From Paenibacillus glycanilyticus (GTDB lineage: Bacteria; Bacillota; Bacilli; Paenibacillales; Paenibacillaceae), in the NCBI RefSeq assembly GCF_023715145.1, contig NZ_JAMBNP010000001.1, forward strand, positions 868,001 to 932,000: a stretch of 64,000 nt of DNA, given 5' to 3'. The notes under the pieces are model-generated. The model worked only from the letters and a program-made list of their open reading frames with translations. It did no database searches and was not told where the DNA came from. Both the position numbers and the translations under genes were made by a program. Of this stretch, positions 42,836 through 52,128 are shown one piece after another. Position 1 is the first letter of the stretch, and each line of letters begins with the position of its first letter.

Positions 42836-44665
42836 CTATTCTATAAATTTGAAGTTGAGTGCAAAGGTTTGGTCAAGAGATGCTTCGTCTTTCGAAATCA
42901 GATAAATACGATAATAGCTTTCTTCCTTGCCCGAATGATTGGAGTAAGGACGCTCCGCAATCGAAACCTCCAGACCCTGCGGTTCATAAGACAGCATTAC
43001 CGCATGGCGGCTGCCCTTGAACAAAATCCGGCCTTCCGACTGTATGATGGGCACACATTTGCTTACGATGACCTCCGTAATCGCCCCGCCGGCCTCGCGG
43101 AACTGGAACGTATCCGTCAAGTCGAGCTCGGGCAGTCCGGATTTATGCCAGGCAAATTGCCTCTTATAAGAGGCCATACCGCTGTCAGGGTAACAGGCTA
43201 CAAGCTCCAGCCCGAAACGGTCCACGGTCTCTCCAAGCTCAATCCGTGTTACAACCGCCGCACTTTCAGCGCCTACCGCCTGAAGCTGTCCCTTAACAAT
43301 GGGCAAAGAATGCCCCTGCGCTCCCGTACATTCATATTCATAACGGCCTTCACCGAAATACTGCGCCGTATATTCCCCGCTTCCCAGATCTACGGCAAAC
43401 GCCGGGTCATCATCGGCAATCAGAATAAAATGACCAACGTCGATATGATTATGCGGCTCATGGTTATGTCCGCCTTTGGCCGCAAAGCCAAAGCTGCCTG
43501 CCTCGCTGCTGACTCGCGAAATCAACCATTGAGCATCAGCCAAATACGAGCTTCCGCTTGCCCAATCCTCTAGTCTTGAAGCATCCGGCCTGTACCAGAC
43601 CAGATTGCGAAGAGCATGGGCAAAGCGGCTGCAATGATCGTCGGTAAAGCCTGCGCGGATAGTGATCGGCGCAAAGGCGACTTCTCCGATATGAGAGGCC
43701 AAATAGTCGGACAAGCCGATGTTTACGCTTACAAAGGATGCGGCATCCGAGAAGTTCGCTGGGCGGTTACGCACGAGATAAGCTTTTTGCTGGAACCTGG
43801 CGATTGTCCGCACATGCTTGGAATCCAGCAAATCCGCCCTGCCGCCGGAAGCACGCTTAAGAAGATCGGCGAAATACACATAGTAACCAAAGCCGTAATT
43901 CCAGTAACCCGGCCCTTCCGCGCAGGCACCGTCTTCTCCAAAGCCGGATAAGTAATGGCTCATCGTTCCTATTGCCCGATGAATGATGGCCGCTTTCCGT
44001 TCATGGTCCAGCTCAAGCAGCAAGGCTGCCGAACCGATCGAGCCCGCGCATACCGCTGCCCAGTTATGGTCGGCTGTCTCCCAATGGTACGAAGGATATT
44101 GATCATCCAGATACGGAACAAACAATCTTCGCTCAATCTGTGCGCGGACGGATTCCCTCAGCTCCGGCGGCAGCGTTGATTCCGTAAGAGTCAAAATCTC
44201 CGCCAAAGCAAAACCCGTCTCGGAAGCAAACAAGTCGATATGGCGGTCAACCGACTGTCCTCTCATATGAGCAGGCAGGCACCAGGTCATCTCCTCCAGA
44301 ATGGCTTCAATCGTTTCGATCAGAGCCTGGCGATATTCGGAGGCTTCAGGGTAAAGGCAATGCAGAAGAGCAAACGAGGCAAGGCGGCTTCTACGCTCGA
44401 AATACAAGCCTTCGTAGCTGATCCGGTTCCCCGTTGTCTCAAACAGCTCGTATATTTCTTGACTCAGCACAGGAATCGGGCGGTCAAGCAGACGTTCGCC
44501 CTCCGCTTTGATCTCTCCGATCATCCCGGAGTATGCCGGGGCTTCGGCTATGCCCTTCCAGTCCACCTTGTTCCCGGAGTACGTATACAAATGGCTGGCG
44601 GCCTCCGGCTGATCCTTCAGCCAACCTGCCAGTACTTCCTGCTGCCATTCATCGATCACTATCAA
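42836..44665 (-). CDS. Heparinase II/III-like polysaccharide lyase
   Basis: A 609-residue lyase with an N-terminal alpha/alpha-toroid (to about 350: SYHWETADHNWAAVCAG, ACAEGPGYWNYGFGYYVYF) and a C-terminal beta-sandwich of the heparinase II/III type (GHNHEPHNHIDVGHFILIADD). These enzymes cleave uronic-acid-containing chains by beta-elimination. The His-rich GHNHEPHNH segment is in the active-site region. No signal peptide is seen. The start is a TTG after AGGGGGAG. Together with GH88 it points to glycosaminoglycan-like, alginate-like or similar uronate substrates. Confidence 0.9.
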   Translation of the reverse strand: MIVIDEWQQEVLAGWLKDQPEAASHLYTYSGNKVDWKGIAEAPAYSGMIGEIKAEGERLLDRPIPVLSQEIYELFETTGNRISYEGLYFERRSRLASFALLHCLYPEASEYRQALIETIEAILEEMTWCLPAHMRGQSVDRHIDLFASETGFALAEILTLTESTLPPELRESVRAQIERRLFVPYLDDQYPSYHWETADHNWAAVCAGSIGSAALLLELDHERKAAIIHRAIGTMSHYLSGFGEDGACAEGPGYWNYGFGYYVYFADLLKRASGGRADLLDSKHVRTIARFQQKAYLVRNRPANFSDAASFVSVNIGLSDYLASHIGEVAFAPITIRAGFTDDHCSRFAHALRNLVWYRPDASRLEDWASGSSYLADAQWLISRVSSEAGSFGFAAKGGHNHEPHNHIDVGHFILIADDDPAFAVDLGSGEYTAQYFGEGRYEYECTGAQGHSLPIVKGQLQAVGAESAAVVTRIELGETVDRFGLELVACYPDSGMASYKRQFAWHKSGLPELDLTDTFQFREAGGAITEVIVSKCVPIIQSEGRILFKGSRHAVMLSYEPQGLEVSIAERPYSNHSGKEESYYRIYLISKDEASLDQTFALNFKFIE

Positions 44666-44677
44666 GCTACACTCCCC

Positions 44678-46279
44678 CTAACCGCGGTATTCCGTTGGTG
44701 TTAAGCCGGTCTGCGTCTTGAATGTCTTTATAAAATAACTCTGGTTATCGTAACCCAGCATCTCGCAAATCTCGCTTACGTAATAATTGGTCTGATCAAG
44801 CAATTCCTTGGCGCGTTCGATCTTCTGATCGGTCACGTACTCAATAAAGGTCAGGCCCGTCTCCTTCTTGAAGAAGCGGCTGAAATAACTCGGATTCATG
44901 TGCAGATGAGCGGCTACTTCCTCGAGCGTAATCCGTTTGCCCAGATTCATCGATACATATTTGCAGGCTTCCGGCACTTCCCGGCGTTTGCTGACCGGCA
45001 GTGACTCTTCTCTGGCGGTAATGTACGACTGGAGCTGGGTATGGAACCACTCAAACAACCCCCATAACGAGTCGAAATACACAATTTCCTTATGCAGCTT
45101 CTCAGCGGTTAGGGTCTGAGACGCTAGCAGCATGGCATGCAGCTTCAGTCTCATATCGATCAGAAGCTTCAGCACCCAGTCCCGCACTTCCTCCGAGGCG
45201 TACTTCTCCTTGCGGATGTGCGTTTCCCATTTGCCGGCCAGAAGCCTGATTTTCCCGCCGTCCTTCGCCATAATCGCTTCGCGGATTTCCGCGGCTGCCT
45301 GATCGTAGTTCGCAAGCAGGCCGGATGCTTGCTCCGCATCCTTCTGCCACTTGGTCATTTCCCCTTTGGACAAATAAAACCGCTGCTCATCCGCCTTCAG
45401 CAAATTGCATAACGCCTGCTTGAGCAGCTGCGGATTGTCGCAGCCCGTTCCGATCAGGAAAGCCATTTGAATCTTAAGCACTTGCCCCAAGGTCCGCTGC
45501 ACGGTCTGAAGGCTGGACTGCACCTGATCGTAGACATTTTGCTTGAGGCCCGGCTTAAACGAGAACAGCAACAAGGATTGCCTGCTGCTGTAGCCGATAT
45601 GAACCGCGCGGAGCGGCAGCTCGGCCAGCAGTTCTTCCATCACATTGCCGATGGCAAAATGCAGCGTCTGATCCGAATCAAACCGGTTCTTGATCAGATT
45701 GTAGCTCTCGATAAAGCCGGCAACGGGCAGACATAACTCTCCGGACTGGAATAACCCGTATGACCCGAAGTCTCGCTGCCATTGTTCCCCGGAGATAAGC
45801 GGCTGCTGAACAAATTCCCTGAACAGCTTCTCTTTACGCAAATCCTGCGTCTCGCTCACCATTCGCTTCATCCGGTTTTGTTCCGACAGCATTTGCCGCT
45901 CGCCGTCAAAGCCTTCCTTAAACTTCTGCAGCAGCCCGACCAATTCCTCCGGATCAAGCTGATCCTTGAGCAAATAATCCTGCACGTCGAGCCGCATCGC
46001 CTGCTGCGCATATTGGAACTCGCTATGACAGGATAAGATCACTATCCGAACCGAAGGATTCAATTTCTTGACTCGTTGCGCCAGCTCCAGTCCGTCCATC
46101 TTGGGCATCCCGATATCGGTGACGAGAATATCCGGTATCTCCTCCTGCACATGCTCCCATGCCGCGAGTCCGTTCTCATGCTTCCCGTACAACTCAAGAC
46201 CAAGCTTCTTCCAATCCACCACTTCCGATAACAGCTCAATTACCGGATAATCATCATCCACGAGCATCACTTTATACAT
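44678..46279 (-). CDS. YesN-type response regulator, AraC output
   Basis: A 533-residue regulator with an N-terminal receiver domain (acidic pocket VDDD at 8-10, phosphoacceptor Asp55 in VTDIGMPKMDG), a long central region and a C-terminal AraC/XylS DNA-binding domain (about 435-533: ITLEEVAAHLHMNPSYFSRF and the second helix-turn-helix VSEICEMLGYDNQSYF). It pairs with the sensor kinase whose gene overlaps it by 8 bases. It most likely activates the sugar-uptake and lyase genes that surround it. Confidence 0.93.
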   Translation of the reverse strand: MYKVMLVDDDYPVIELLSEVVDWKKLGLELYGKHENGLAAWEHVQEEIPDILVTDIGMPKMDGLELAQRVKKLNPSVRIVILSCHSEFQYAQQAMRLDVQDYLLKDQLDPEELVGLLQKFKEGFDGERQMLSEQNRMKRMVSETQDLRKEKLFREFVQQPLISGEQWQRDFGSYGLFQSGELCLPVAGFIESYNLIKNRFDSDQTLHFAIGNVMEELLAELPLRAVHIGYSSRQSLLLFSFKPGLKQNVYDQVQSSLQTVQRTLGQVLKIQMAFLIGTGCDNPQLLKQALCNLLKADEQRFYLSKGEMTKWQKDAEQASGLLANYDQAAAEIREAIMAKDGGKIRLLAGKWETHIRKEKYASEEVRDWVLKLLIDMRLKLHAMLLASQTLTAEKLHKEIVYFDSLWGLFEWFHTQLQSYITAREESLPVSKRREVPEACKYVSMNLGKRITLEEVAAHLHMNPSYFSRFFKKETGLTFIEYVTDQKIERAKELLDQTNYYVSEICEMLGYDNQSYFIKTFKTQTGLTPTEYRG

Positions 46280-48089
46280 GAGGACGCCCCTCCTCTCGAA
46301 TAGGGATATGCATCATAACGCGTGTTCCCTTATCGCTGTCTACGGTAATATGAAAGGCATCGCCAAACATGATCCGCATCCGTTCCGCGACATTCGCCAC
46401 GCCAATCCCGGACATTCCGGGACCTCTTGAGCGCCCGCTCTCCTGCACAACCTCCAAGCCCGATCCCGCAGCCGTCAGCCGCGCTCTGAGCCGCTCCAGC
46501 TCCTCTGCTTCCATTCCTATTCCGTCATCTTCCACCGCCAGCTGGAGGAAATGCTCCGCCCGCGCCGCCGTTATCCGAATCGTGCCGGCACTTTGGTTAA
46601 AGCCATGTATAAGGGCGTTCTCCACCAGCGGCTGCAGGATAAACCGCGGAACCCTGATATCAAACGAGGTTACGTCCACATCCACTACGAGCCGCGCTTC
46701 TTCCTTCTGCCTCAGGTTCATGAGCTCTACGTAATGCGTCAGCAGCTCAATCTCCTCATGCAGCAGAATAGCGTCCTCATCCCGGCTGATCGTCATCCGG
46801 AGCAGCTTGGACAAGGAGGCAATCATCTTGGCACTCTCCTGATCACCGCCGCGCATCACTTTCATCCGGATCGAATTAAGCACATTAAACAGAAAATGGG
46901 GGTTAATCTGCGCCTGCAGCATCGCCAGCTCTGCCTTGCGCTTGCGCGCGTGAGTAAGCGATACCTCGGCTATCATCTCCTTAATGCGGTCGAGCATTTG
47001 GTCGAACAGAAACCCTAATCTTCCGATCTCATCGGCTCCCCGGATACTGGACCGTACTTCCAGATTCCCCCGCTGCACGCTCGAGGCTACCTTCCCCAGC
47101 TTGATCAGCGGCTTCGTCAGCTGCCTCATCAAGACGAGCAGCAGCATCAGAAAGACGATAAAGGAAATGATCTGGAACAGAAATACCCGGTTAAAGATCG
47201 AGCTGATATTTACAATCGCATCCTGATAAGGCTCCGTTGCCACCAGATGCCAGTCATTAAAGGACAGATCGGCGGTTGTCAGCAGGAGCTTCCTGTCTTC
47301 GTCTCTAATAATAGAAGATATGGCATGCGGCTCTCTTTCCTTCATCTGCCTGCTGTATTGAAACATGGTATCAACCTGCGCCGGATCGGGCGAAGACAGA
47401 ATCCTGCCTTCCCCGTCTACAAGCACAACCTCCTGGCTGCCGCTCAAGCTGCCTAATATGCGGCTGAATTTATTTTCCATCATCGTTACGATGACGTAGC
47501 CGTAAATTCTTGTGCTGTCAAACCGGAGCGTTCTTGCAACCGAGATTTGATAAGGACTGCTTATCCGGTCGTAGGGAAAAATCGTCGGCGACGTGCTCAC
47601 CCAATAGGACTGCAATCCCGTCAGCTGCTTCAGATTGTTGAACCAAGGCTCCTTCTGGAACTGCTGCGGATTCACTTCGTCCTTGGAGTAGTTCGTAAAG
47701 GTCTCTCCGTTGGTCAGTATAATCGTGATGTAGCTTTTCTCCCCGATATACGTCAGCGTCTCGAGCTGCTGCATAATCCGGTTGGTTGCCGTAAATTTAT
47801 CGTAAGGCTCAAGCTCGGCGTTAAGCATCTTAATAAAGCTGGACTTCATATCGGAATTTGCCTGAAAATAATTGGCGGTGTTGAGCATGCCCTGGAACAG
47901 ATTATTGACAGAACCGTTAACCAGCTGCATGGAATCGGTCGCATTCTCCTTCGCCTGCTGCTCCACGGCTTCGCGGGTCAAGGAGTTATAGATCAGCATC
48001 GTTAATACGGCTGGAATGAGAATGCAAATAACAGCGACAAGCGAGAGCTTCCCTCGCACAGAGTGAAAATAAGACCGGATGCGGTACAT
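46272..48089 (-). CDS. YesM-type sensor histidine kinase
   Basis: A 605-residue membrane kinase: helix 1 at about 13-35, an extracellular dCACHE-like sensor, helix 2 near 285-305 (FIVFLMLLLVLM), HAMP, and a His_kinase domain with phosphoacceptor His about 397 in QINPHFLFNVLNSI. The ATPase part has VENALIHGF and EDDGIGM. The ATG at 48089 with AGGGGG is chosen over 48128. It probably senses the extracellular or binding-protein-bound sugar. Confidence 0.93.
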   Translation of the reverse strand: MYRIRSYFHSVRGKLSLVAVICILIPAVLTMLIYNSLTREAVEQQAKENATDSMQLVNGSVNNLFQGMLNTANYFQANSDMKSSFIKMLNAELEPYDKFTATNRIMQQLETLTYIGEKSYITIILTNGETFTNYSKDEVNPQQFQKEPWFNNLKQLTGLQSYWVSTSPTIFPYDRISSPYQISVARTLRFDSTRIYGYVIVTMMENKFSRILGSLSGSQEVVLVDGEGRILSSPDPAQVDTMFQYSRQMKEREPHAISSIIRDEDRKLLLTTADLSFNDWHLVATEPYQDAIVNISSIFNRVFLFQIISFIVFLMLLLVLMRQLTKPLIKLGKVASSVQRGNLEVRSSIRGADEIGRLGFLFDQMLDRIKEMIAEVSLTHARKRKAELAMLQAQINPHFLFNVLNSIRMKVMRGGDQESAKMIASLSKLLRMTISRDEDAILLHEEIELLTHYVELMNLRQKEEARLVVDVDVTSFDIRVPRFILQPLVENALIHGFNQSAGTIRITAARAEHFLQLAVEDDGIGMEAEELERLRARLTAAGSGLEVVQESGRSRGPGMSGIGVANVAERMRIMFGDAFHITVDSDKGTRVMMHIPIREEGRPHV

Positions 48090-48112
48090 CGCAGATGTCC
48101 CCCTCAGATAGA

Positions 48113-48141
48113 AAAGGGGGACAGTCATTCCCGTCCCCTTT
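48113..48141 (-). terminator. Hairpin between binding-protein and kinase genes
   Basis: AAAGGGGAC pairs with GTCCCCCTTT (one bulged base), followed by TCTATCTG. It may partly end transcription after the binding-protein gene, lowering expression of the regulators. Confidence 0.6.
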
Positions 48142-48160
48142 GGATATTCATTATACCTTA

Positions 48161-49576
48161 TTATTTTTTGTTCGCTGCAATAATCTCGTCTACGCGTTTC
48201 TTCGCGTTGGCAACGGTTGTGTCGATGTCCTGATTACCAAGGATCAGCTTCTCGTACTCTTCGTTAATTGCTTTGTATACTTCGGCCTGGTAGGAAGCAG
48301 GCGCAATAATTTCGGTTGCTTTCGAGTTCACGAGCGTATTTACAAGGCTTTCTTTGTCAACAAGCTCCGGATTTTTCGTGCCGCTCAGGATCGCGTCGAT
48401 AATTCCCGCTACCTGGTCGTTGCTTACTCCGTTCCAAGCCGGAATGTTTTTGCCTTGAACGACCTGGCCGTCCGTTGTGTACCAGCGAACGAATTTATAA
48501 GCTTCCTCTTTGTTCTTGGAGCTTTCCGATACGGCTACATAGTCGGTTGTTACAGGCGTGATGCCGGATTGATCGCCCGCGTTGTTTTTCGGGAATGGGG
48601 CAACCGCTACATGGAAGGTCAGCGGCAATGTATCCGTTCCGCCGATTTCGGTGTTCATCCAGGAGCCGATGGTCAGCATGCTTGCCGATTGGTTAAAGAA
48701 CTGGTTACGGTAAGCCAGCTTTTGCGAGATCATGTCCGAATAAGGAACCGAGGATTTATCCTCTTTCTCCATTTTTACGCGAAGCTCGAGGGTTTTCTTG
48801 AAGTTAGGATCATCCAGGTTGGACGTTCCGTCTGCTTTCAGGAATTCCGAGCCGGTCGGCTGATTCTCCATCATCAGCTTCAGGTACTCCATCCAGCCGC
48901 CGTTTTGCGGGCCGTGGAAGTACGTGCCGTAACGTTTGGTTGCTCCTTCGCCTTTTGTCAGCTTCTTCGCGTAGTCCGCATATTCATCCCAAGTCCAGTC
49001 CGTCGGAACCGCCAGACCCGCTTCATCCAAGTTATCCTTGTTCAGAAGAACGTACCAAGGATTGAATTTGCCAGGCAGTGCGTACACTTTGCCGTTCAGA
49101 TGAGTATCAACCTTGTAGTCCTCTTCTACCTTGTAGCCGTCTGTCGCGAGGAATTCATCTAGCGGAGCCGCCATTCCAAGCGCCACGCGTTGTGCATAGC
49201 CGGCCGCGTCGCTGAACATCATAACGTCGATCTGTTCGCCGGATGCTACGGCAAGATCGAGCTTTTTCATCGATTCCTGCGTGTCGCCTTTTTCGCTCAG
49301 CTGTACCAGCTCAACCGTAACATTCGGATTTTTCTCATGGTAAGCATCAAGGGTTGCTTTCCAGTTGTAGGCTTGCTCCGTTCCGTAAGTATACAGGCGA
49401 AGCTTTACGGGATCTCCGCTGGCAGTCTTGTTGCCGTCCGTGTTCGTGCTTGCTTCCGTCGAAGCGTTTGCGTTTGCGTTCTTGTTGCCCGAATCATTGC
49501 CCGAGTTGCCGCAGCCTGCAAGTACTCCGGTCAGCAGTAAACTAATCGCAAGTCCCGATGCCCATCTCTTTTTCAT
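48161..49576 (-). CDS. Sugar ABC transporter substrate-binding lipoprotein
   Basis: A 471-residue family 1 extracellular solute-binding protein. The signal peptide ends at the lipobox LAGC with lipidated Cys22, followed by an Asn/Ser/Thr/Gly-rich linker. The mature part has the usual KLRLYTYG start and WTWDEYADYAKKLT. It delivers oligosaccharides to the two permeases. The ATG at 49576 follows GAGAGGGG. A cre-like site and a promoter-flanking inverted repeat lie in the 139-base gap before it. Confidence 0.93.
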   Translation of the reverse strand: MKKRWASGLAISLLLTGVLAGCGNSGNDSGNKNANANASTEASTNTDGNKTASGDPVKLRLYTYGTEQAYNWKATLDAYHEKNPNVTVELVQLSEKGDTQESMKKLDLAVASGEQIDVMMFSDAAGYAQRVALGMAAPLDEFLATDGYKVEEDYKVDTHLNGKVYALPGKFNPWYVLLNKDNLDEAGLAVPTDWTWDEYADYAKKLTKGEGATKRYGTYFHGPQNGGWMEYLKLMMENQPTGSEFLKADGTSNLDDPNFKKTLELRVKMEKEDKSSVPYSDMISQKLAYRNQFFNQSASMLTIGSWMNTEIGGTDTLPLTFHVAVAPFPKNNAGDQSGITPVTTDYVAVSESSKNKEEAYKFVRWYTTDGQVVQGKNIPAWNGVSNDQVAGIIDAILSGTKNPELVDKESLVNTLVNSKATEIIAPASYQAEVYKAINEEYEKLILGNQDIDTTVANAKKRVDEIIAANKK

Positions 49577-49616
49577 TTCTAAATGCCCCTCTCTGAAATG
49601 CAAGGTTTAGGATGTT

Positions 49617-49664
49617 GATAGTTTTCATTATAGTGAGCGGCAATCAAGGTAGGATGAAACTATC
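49617..49664 (-). promoter_or_regulatory. Inverted repeat flanking -10 of binding-protein gene
   Basis: On the minus strand GATAGTTTCAT (complement of 49654-49664) and ATGAAAACTATC (complement of 49617-49628) form an imperfect dyad. A consensus TATAAT overlaps the downstream arm. Candidate operator for the YesN-type regulator or another factor. Confidence 0.45.
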
Positions 49665-49695
49665 TTTACCTAAATTGCAACAAATTCGACTTTCT

Positions 49696-49709
49696 TGCTA
49701 ACGCTTTCA
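49696..49709 (-). promoter_or_regulatory. Candidate cre site upstream of binding-protein gene
   Basis: TGAAAGCGTTAGCA on the minus strand agrees with the catabolite-repression pattern TGWAANCGNTNWCA at all but one defined position, so CcpA control is likely. Confidence 0.6.
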
Positions 49710-49715
49710 TTACCG

Positions 49716-50558
49716 TTACCCTTTAACGCCGCCTAGCGCAATCCCCTCGATTACACTCTTCTGTCCGATAATGAAGACGATCAGGAGCGGCAGAATCGCC
49801 GAGACGGCAGCCGCCATAATAAGCGAGTAGAATTCGCCGCTAAGCGAAGTGAACTTCTGCATGGCCAGCGGAATCGTAAACAAGCTGTCCGTACGAAGGA
49901 AGATCAGCGGGTTCTGGTAATCATTCCAGGTCCAGATGAAGCGCAGAATCGCATACGTTGCTACGGCCGGCTTCACAAGCGGAAGAGCAATGCTCCAGAA
50001 GATCCGGAAGTGGTTCGCACCGTCAATTTTGGCCGATTCGATATATTCCTGATGCACGCCCATGAAAAACTGGCGGAGCATAAACGTACCCAATACGCTG
50101 AAGCTGCTAAGAAGAATCAAGCCCCACAGGCTGTCGAACAGCCCGATCTGTCGGTACAGGATAAACTGCGGAATAAGAATCGCCTGCCCCGGCACCATGT
50201 ACGTGGCAAGGACAATCAGGAACAGGAAGTTGCTGCCCTTGAACTTGATCTTCGAGAAGCCGTAAGCGGCAAGCGAGGAGAGCAGTGCCGAAATAACCGT
50301 TGTCGTAACGCCTACTTTAATAGAATTGAGATAGTATTTCCAGAAAGGATAATCTCCCACCCATACTTCCTTATAGTTCTCTATAGCATGCCATTGTCTT
50401 GGAATCCATTCAATCGGATACACGAATACATCTTTTTCCAACTTAAAGGAAGTGATCAGCATCCAGATAAAAGGCAGCAGGAAAAGGATGCTGATGGCGA
50501 GCATAATGACGGTTATAATGCCTTTGCGCCAGCTGAAGCCTCTGTTTGTCGTTTCCAT
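49716..50558 (-). CDS. Sugar ABC transporter permease (MalG/AraQ type)
   Basis: A 280-residue inner-membrane permease with six helices and the EAA loop EYIESAKIDGANHFRIFWSI that contacts the ATPase. The frame is open to 50678, but the start at 50558 follows AAGGAG by about 10 bases and begins the normal N-terminus (METTNRGFSWRKG). It forms the channel with the product of the next gene upstream. No ATPase gene is present in the cluster; a shared MsmX-type ATPase is likely. Confidence 0.93.
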   Translation of the reverse strand: METTNRGFSWRKGIITVIMLAISILFLLPFIWMLITSFKLEKDVFVYPIEWIPRQWHAIENYKEVWVGDYPFWKYYLNSIKVGVTTTVISALLSSLAAYGFSKIKFKGSNFLFLIVLATYMVPGQAILIPQFILYRQIGLFDSLWGLILLSSFSVLGTFMLRQFFMGVHQEYIESAKIDGANHFRIFWSIALPLVKPAVATYAILRFIWTWNDYQNPLIFLRTDSLFTIPLAMQKFTSLSGEFYSLIMAAAVSAILPLLIVFIIGQKSVIEGIALGGVKG

Positions 50559-50580
50559 GTAAGTACCGCTCCTTCCGCGA

Positions 50581-51513
50581 TTAATAATTAACCCATCTCT
50601 TCTGTGCAAGCCATTGTCCAAAGGTAATAAGAAGAACGAAGATAAACAGCATAACGGCAATCGACGAAGCATAACCAACCTTCAGATTTACAAATGCCGT
50701 ATCGTACAAATACCAGACCATCAGCGACGTTGAGCCGATTGGTCCGCCCTGCGTCATAACCGCGATAATATCGAATACCTTAAACGTTGCGATGACGCCG
50801 GTTACGAGCAGGAAGAAGGAAGTTGGCGACAGCAGCGGGAATGTAATGCGGGCGAATTTGACCCAGCCGTTTGCTCCGTCAATATCCGCCGCTTCGTACA
50901 AATCCTTCGGAATCGACTGCAGACCGGCGATGTAGATAATCATGTTAAAGCCAATCGATGTCCAAACGACGATCATCATAATGGAAATGAGCGCGAAATG
51001 CGGATCCGCGATCCATTTCGGCGGGTTGCTGACGCCCAGCGTATGCAGCACTTGGTTGATTGGGCCAAAGGACGGCTGAAACAGAACCTGCCATACAACC
51101 GCTACCGCTACGACGCTCGAAATGTAAGGCATGAAGTAAGCCACCTTGAAGTAGCTTTTCAAATAAACATGGCGGTCGATCACGACGGCGAGCACCATGG
51201 AGATCAGCATGTACACCGGTACAGCCAGCAGGAAAACAAAGTTATTGCGCACCGAGCGCAGGAACTGATCGTCATGGAACAACTTCTTGAAGTTGCCGAA
51301 GCCTACCCAGTCGATCCCTTTCCAGCCTTGAACAAAGTTCCAGTCGGCGAAGCTGAGTACGATTGTCGCAACAATCGGGAGCAGGACGAGAATAAATACG
51401 CCAATAAGCATCGGACTCACGAACAGCCAGCCGGCAAGCGTCTCTCCGCTTTGCAGCGAGCGTACTTTTTTCGGCTTCTCCAGCTTGCCCATCACTTGTG
51501 GTGAAGTCTCCAT
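50581..51513 (-). CDS. Sugar ABC transporter permease (MalF/UgpA type)
   Basis: A 310-residue permease with six helices and EAA loop DLYEAADIDGANGWVKFARI. It begins METSPQVMGKLEKPKKVRSL. The ATG at 51513 is 8 bases from the GAGG of the binding site; earlier in-frame starts at 51516 and 51522 are too close. It is the first gene of the uptake and degradation unit. A TATAAT at 51567-51572 on the minus strand is the likely -10 element, and a weak cre-like sequence lies just upstream of it. Confidence 0.93.
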   Translation of the reverse strand: METSPQVMGKLEKPKKVRSLQSGETLAGWLFVSPMLIGVFILVLLPIVATIVLSFADWNFVQGWKGIDWVGFGNFKKLFHDDQFLRSVRNNFVFLLAVPVYMLISMVLAVVIDRHVYLKSYFKVAYFMPYISSVVAVAVVWQVLFQPSFGPINQVLHTLGVSNPPKWIADPHFALISIMMIVVWTSIGFNMIIYIAGLQSIPKDLYEAADIDGANGWVKFARITFPLLSPTSFFLLVTGVIATFKVFDIIAVMTQGGPIGSTSLMVWYLYDTAFVNLKVGYASSIAVMLFIFVLLITFGQWLAQKRWVNY

Positions 51514-51566
51514 CATAAGCACCTCGAATTTCTTAGAATATAGTAGGAAGTTGTGAAGTTGTTTTT

Positions 51567-51572
51567 ATTATA
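51567..51572 (-). promoter_or_regulatory. -10 element of the uptake operon
   Basis: A consensus TATAAT on the minus strand 54 bases before the permease start. There is no recognisable -35, as expected for an activator-dependent promoter. Confidence 0.45.
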
Positions 51573-51574
51573 GA

Positions 51575-52128
51575 GAATGAAAAAGCGCTGCCTATGCCGT
51601 TATTTTTACTTTTTTCTTGTTAGAATTGACTTCTTGCCCGCGGTAATGAGCAAACGGTCATTCGATCCCGTCAGCATTGCCTCGGAAACTATTGTCGTTC
51701 TAGCGAATCGAGGATAGCTCAAACAAAAAGAAGCTGCCTCTTCGTCAGCCGAAATGACGATGGGACAGCTTTTGCGTTGTTGTATGGCTTCTTGTTCGTT
51801 AACTTAATCCGGCTGCGACATAACGGACAATTAAAATGAGTTTTGGATTTATATTAGAATCCCCATCTCTCTTTGAAGTCCTATTATTTCCATGTGCCTT
51901 TGCAACTAAAGTTACTCCCTTTTCGTTAAGAGATGTAAGAAAAAAATACCATGCAAGGAATCTGTTCTACGATTTTTTGACGAACACCATGAAAGCGGAA
52001 ACCGGCCTCCGGTTTCTTTTTTATGTTTACATATAAAAAATATTCGGCGTTTATGGTTCATTTTTTCCCCTCAAATGCCGTTAACAATGAAAGTAAGTAA
52101 CATTTTCCAAGGAAAGGGAAGGGATGTA
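51575..52128. other. Long gap with two terminator-like hairpins
   Basis: No convincing gene lies here. A long imperfect hairpin at about 51731-51774 (AAGCTG...CAGCTT, T-rich tails both ways) and a strong plus-strand terminator at 51996-52021 (GAAACCGG/CCGGTTTC then TTTTTTATG) suggest short transcripts or remnants of lost genes. A 66-codon frame at 51836-52036 reads straight through the second hairpin and is not credible. Confidence 0.5.
51996..52021 (+). terminator. Strong plus-strand terminator with no gene upstream
   Basis: GAAACCGG pairs with CCGGTTTC around CCT and runs into six T residues. No plus-strand gene is visible in the preceding 450 bases. Confidence 0.75.

Noticed and set aside
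48095..49162. 355-codon plus-strand frame opposite the binding-protein gene
   Set aside because: Antisense shadow of a well-supported lipoprotein gene; no family features.
51836..52036. 66-codon plus-strand frame
   Set aside because: It runs through a strong terminator hairpin and has no binding site or recognisable sequence.
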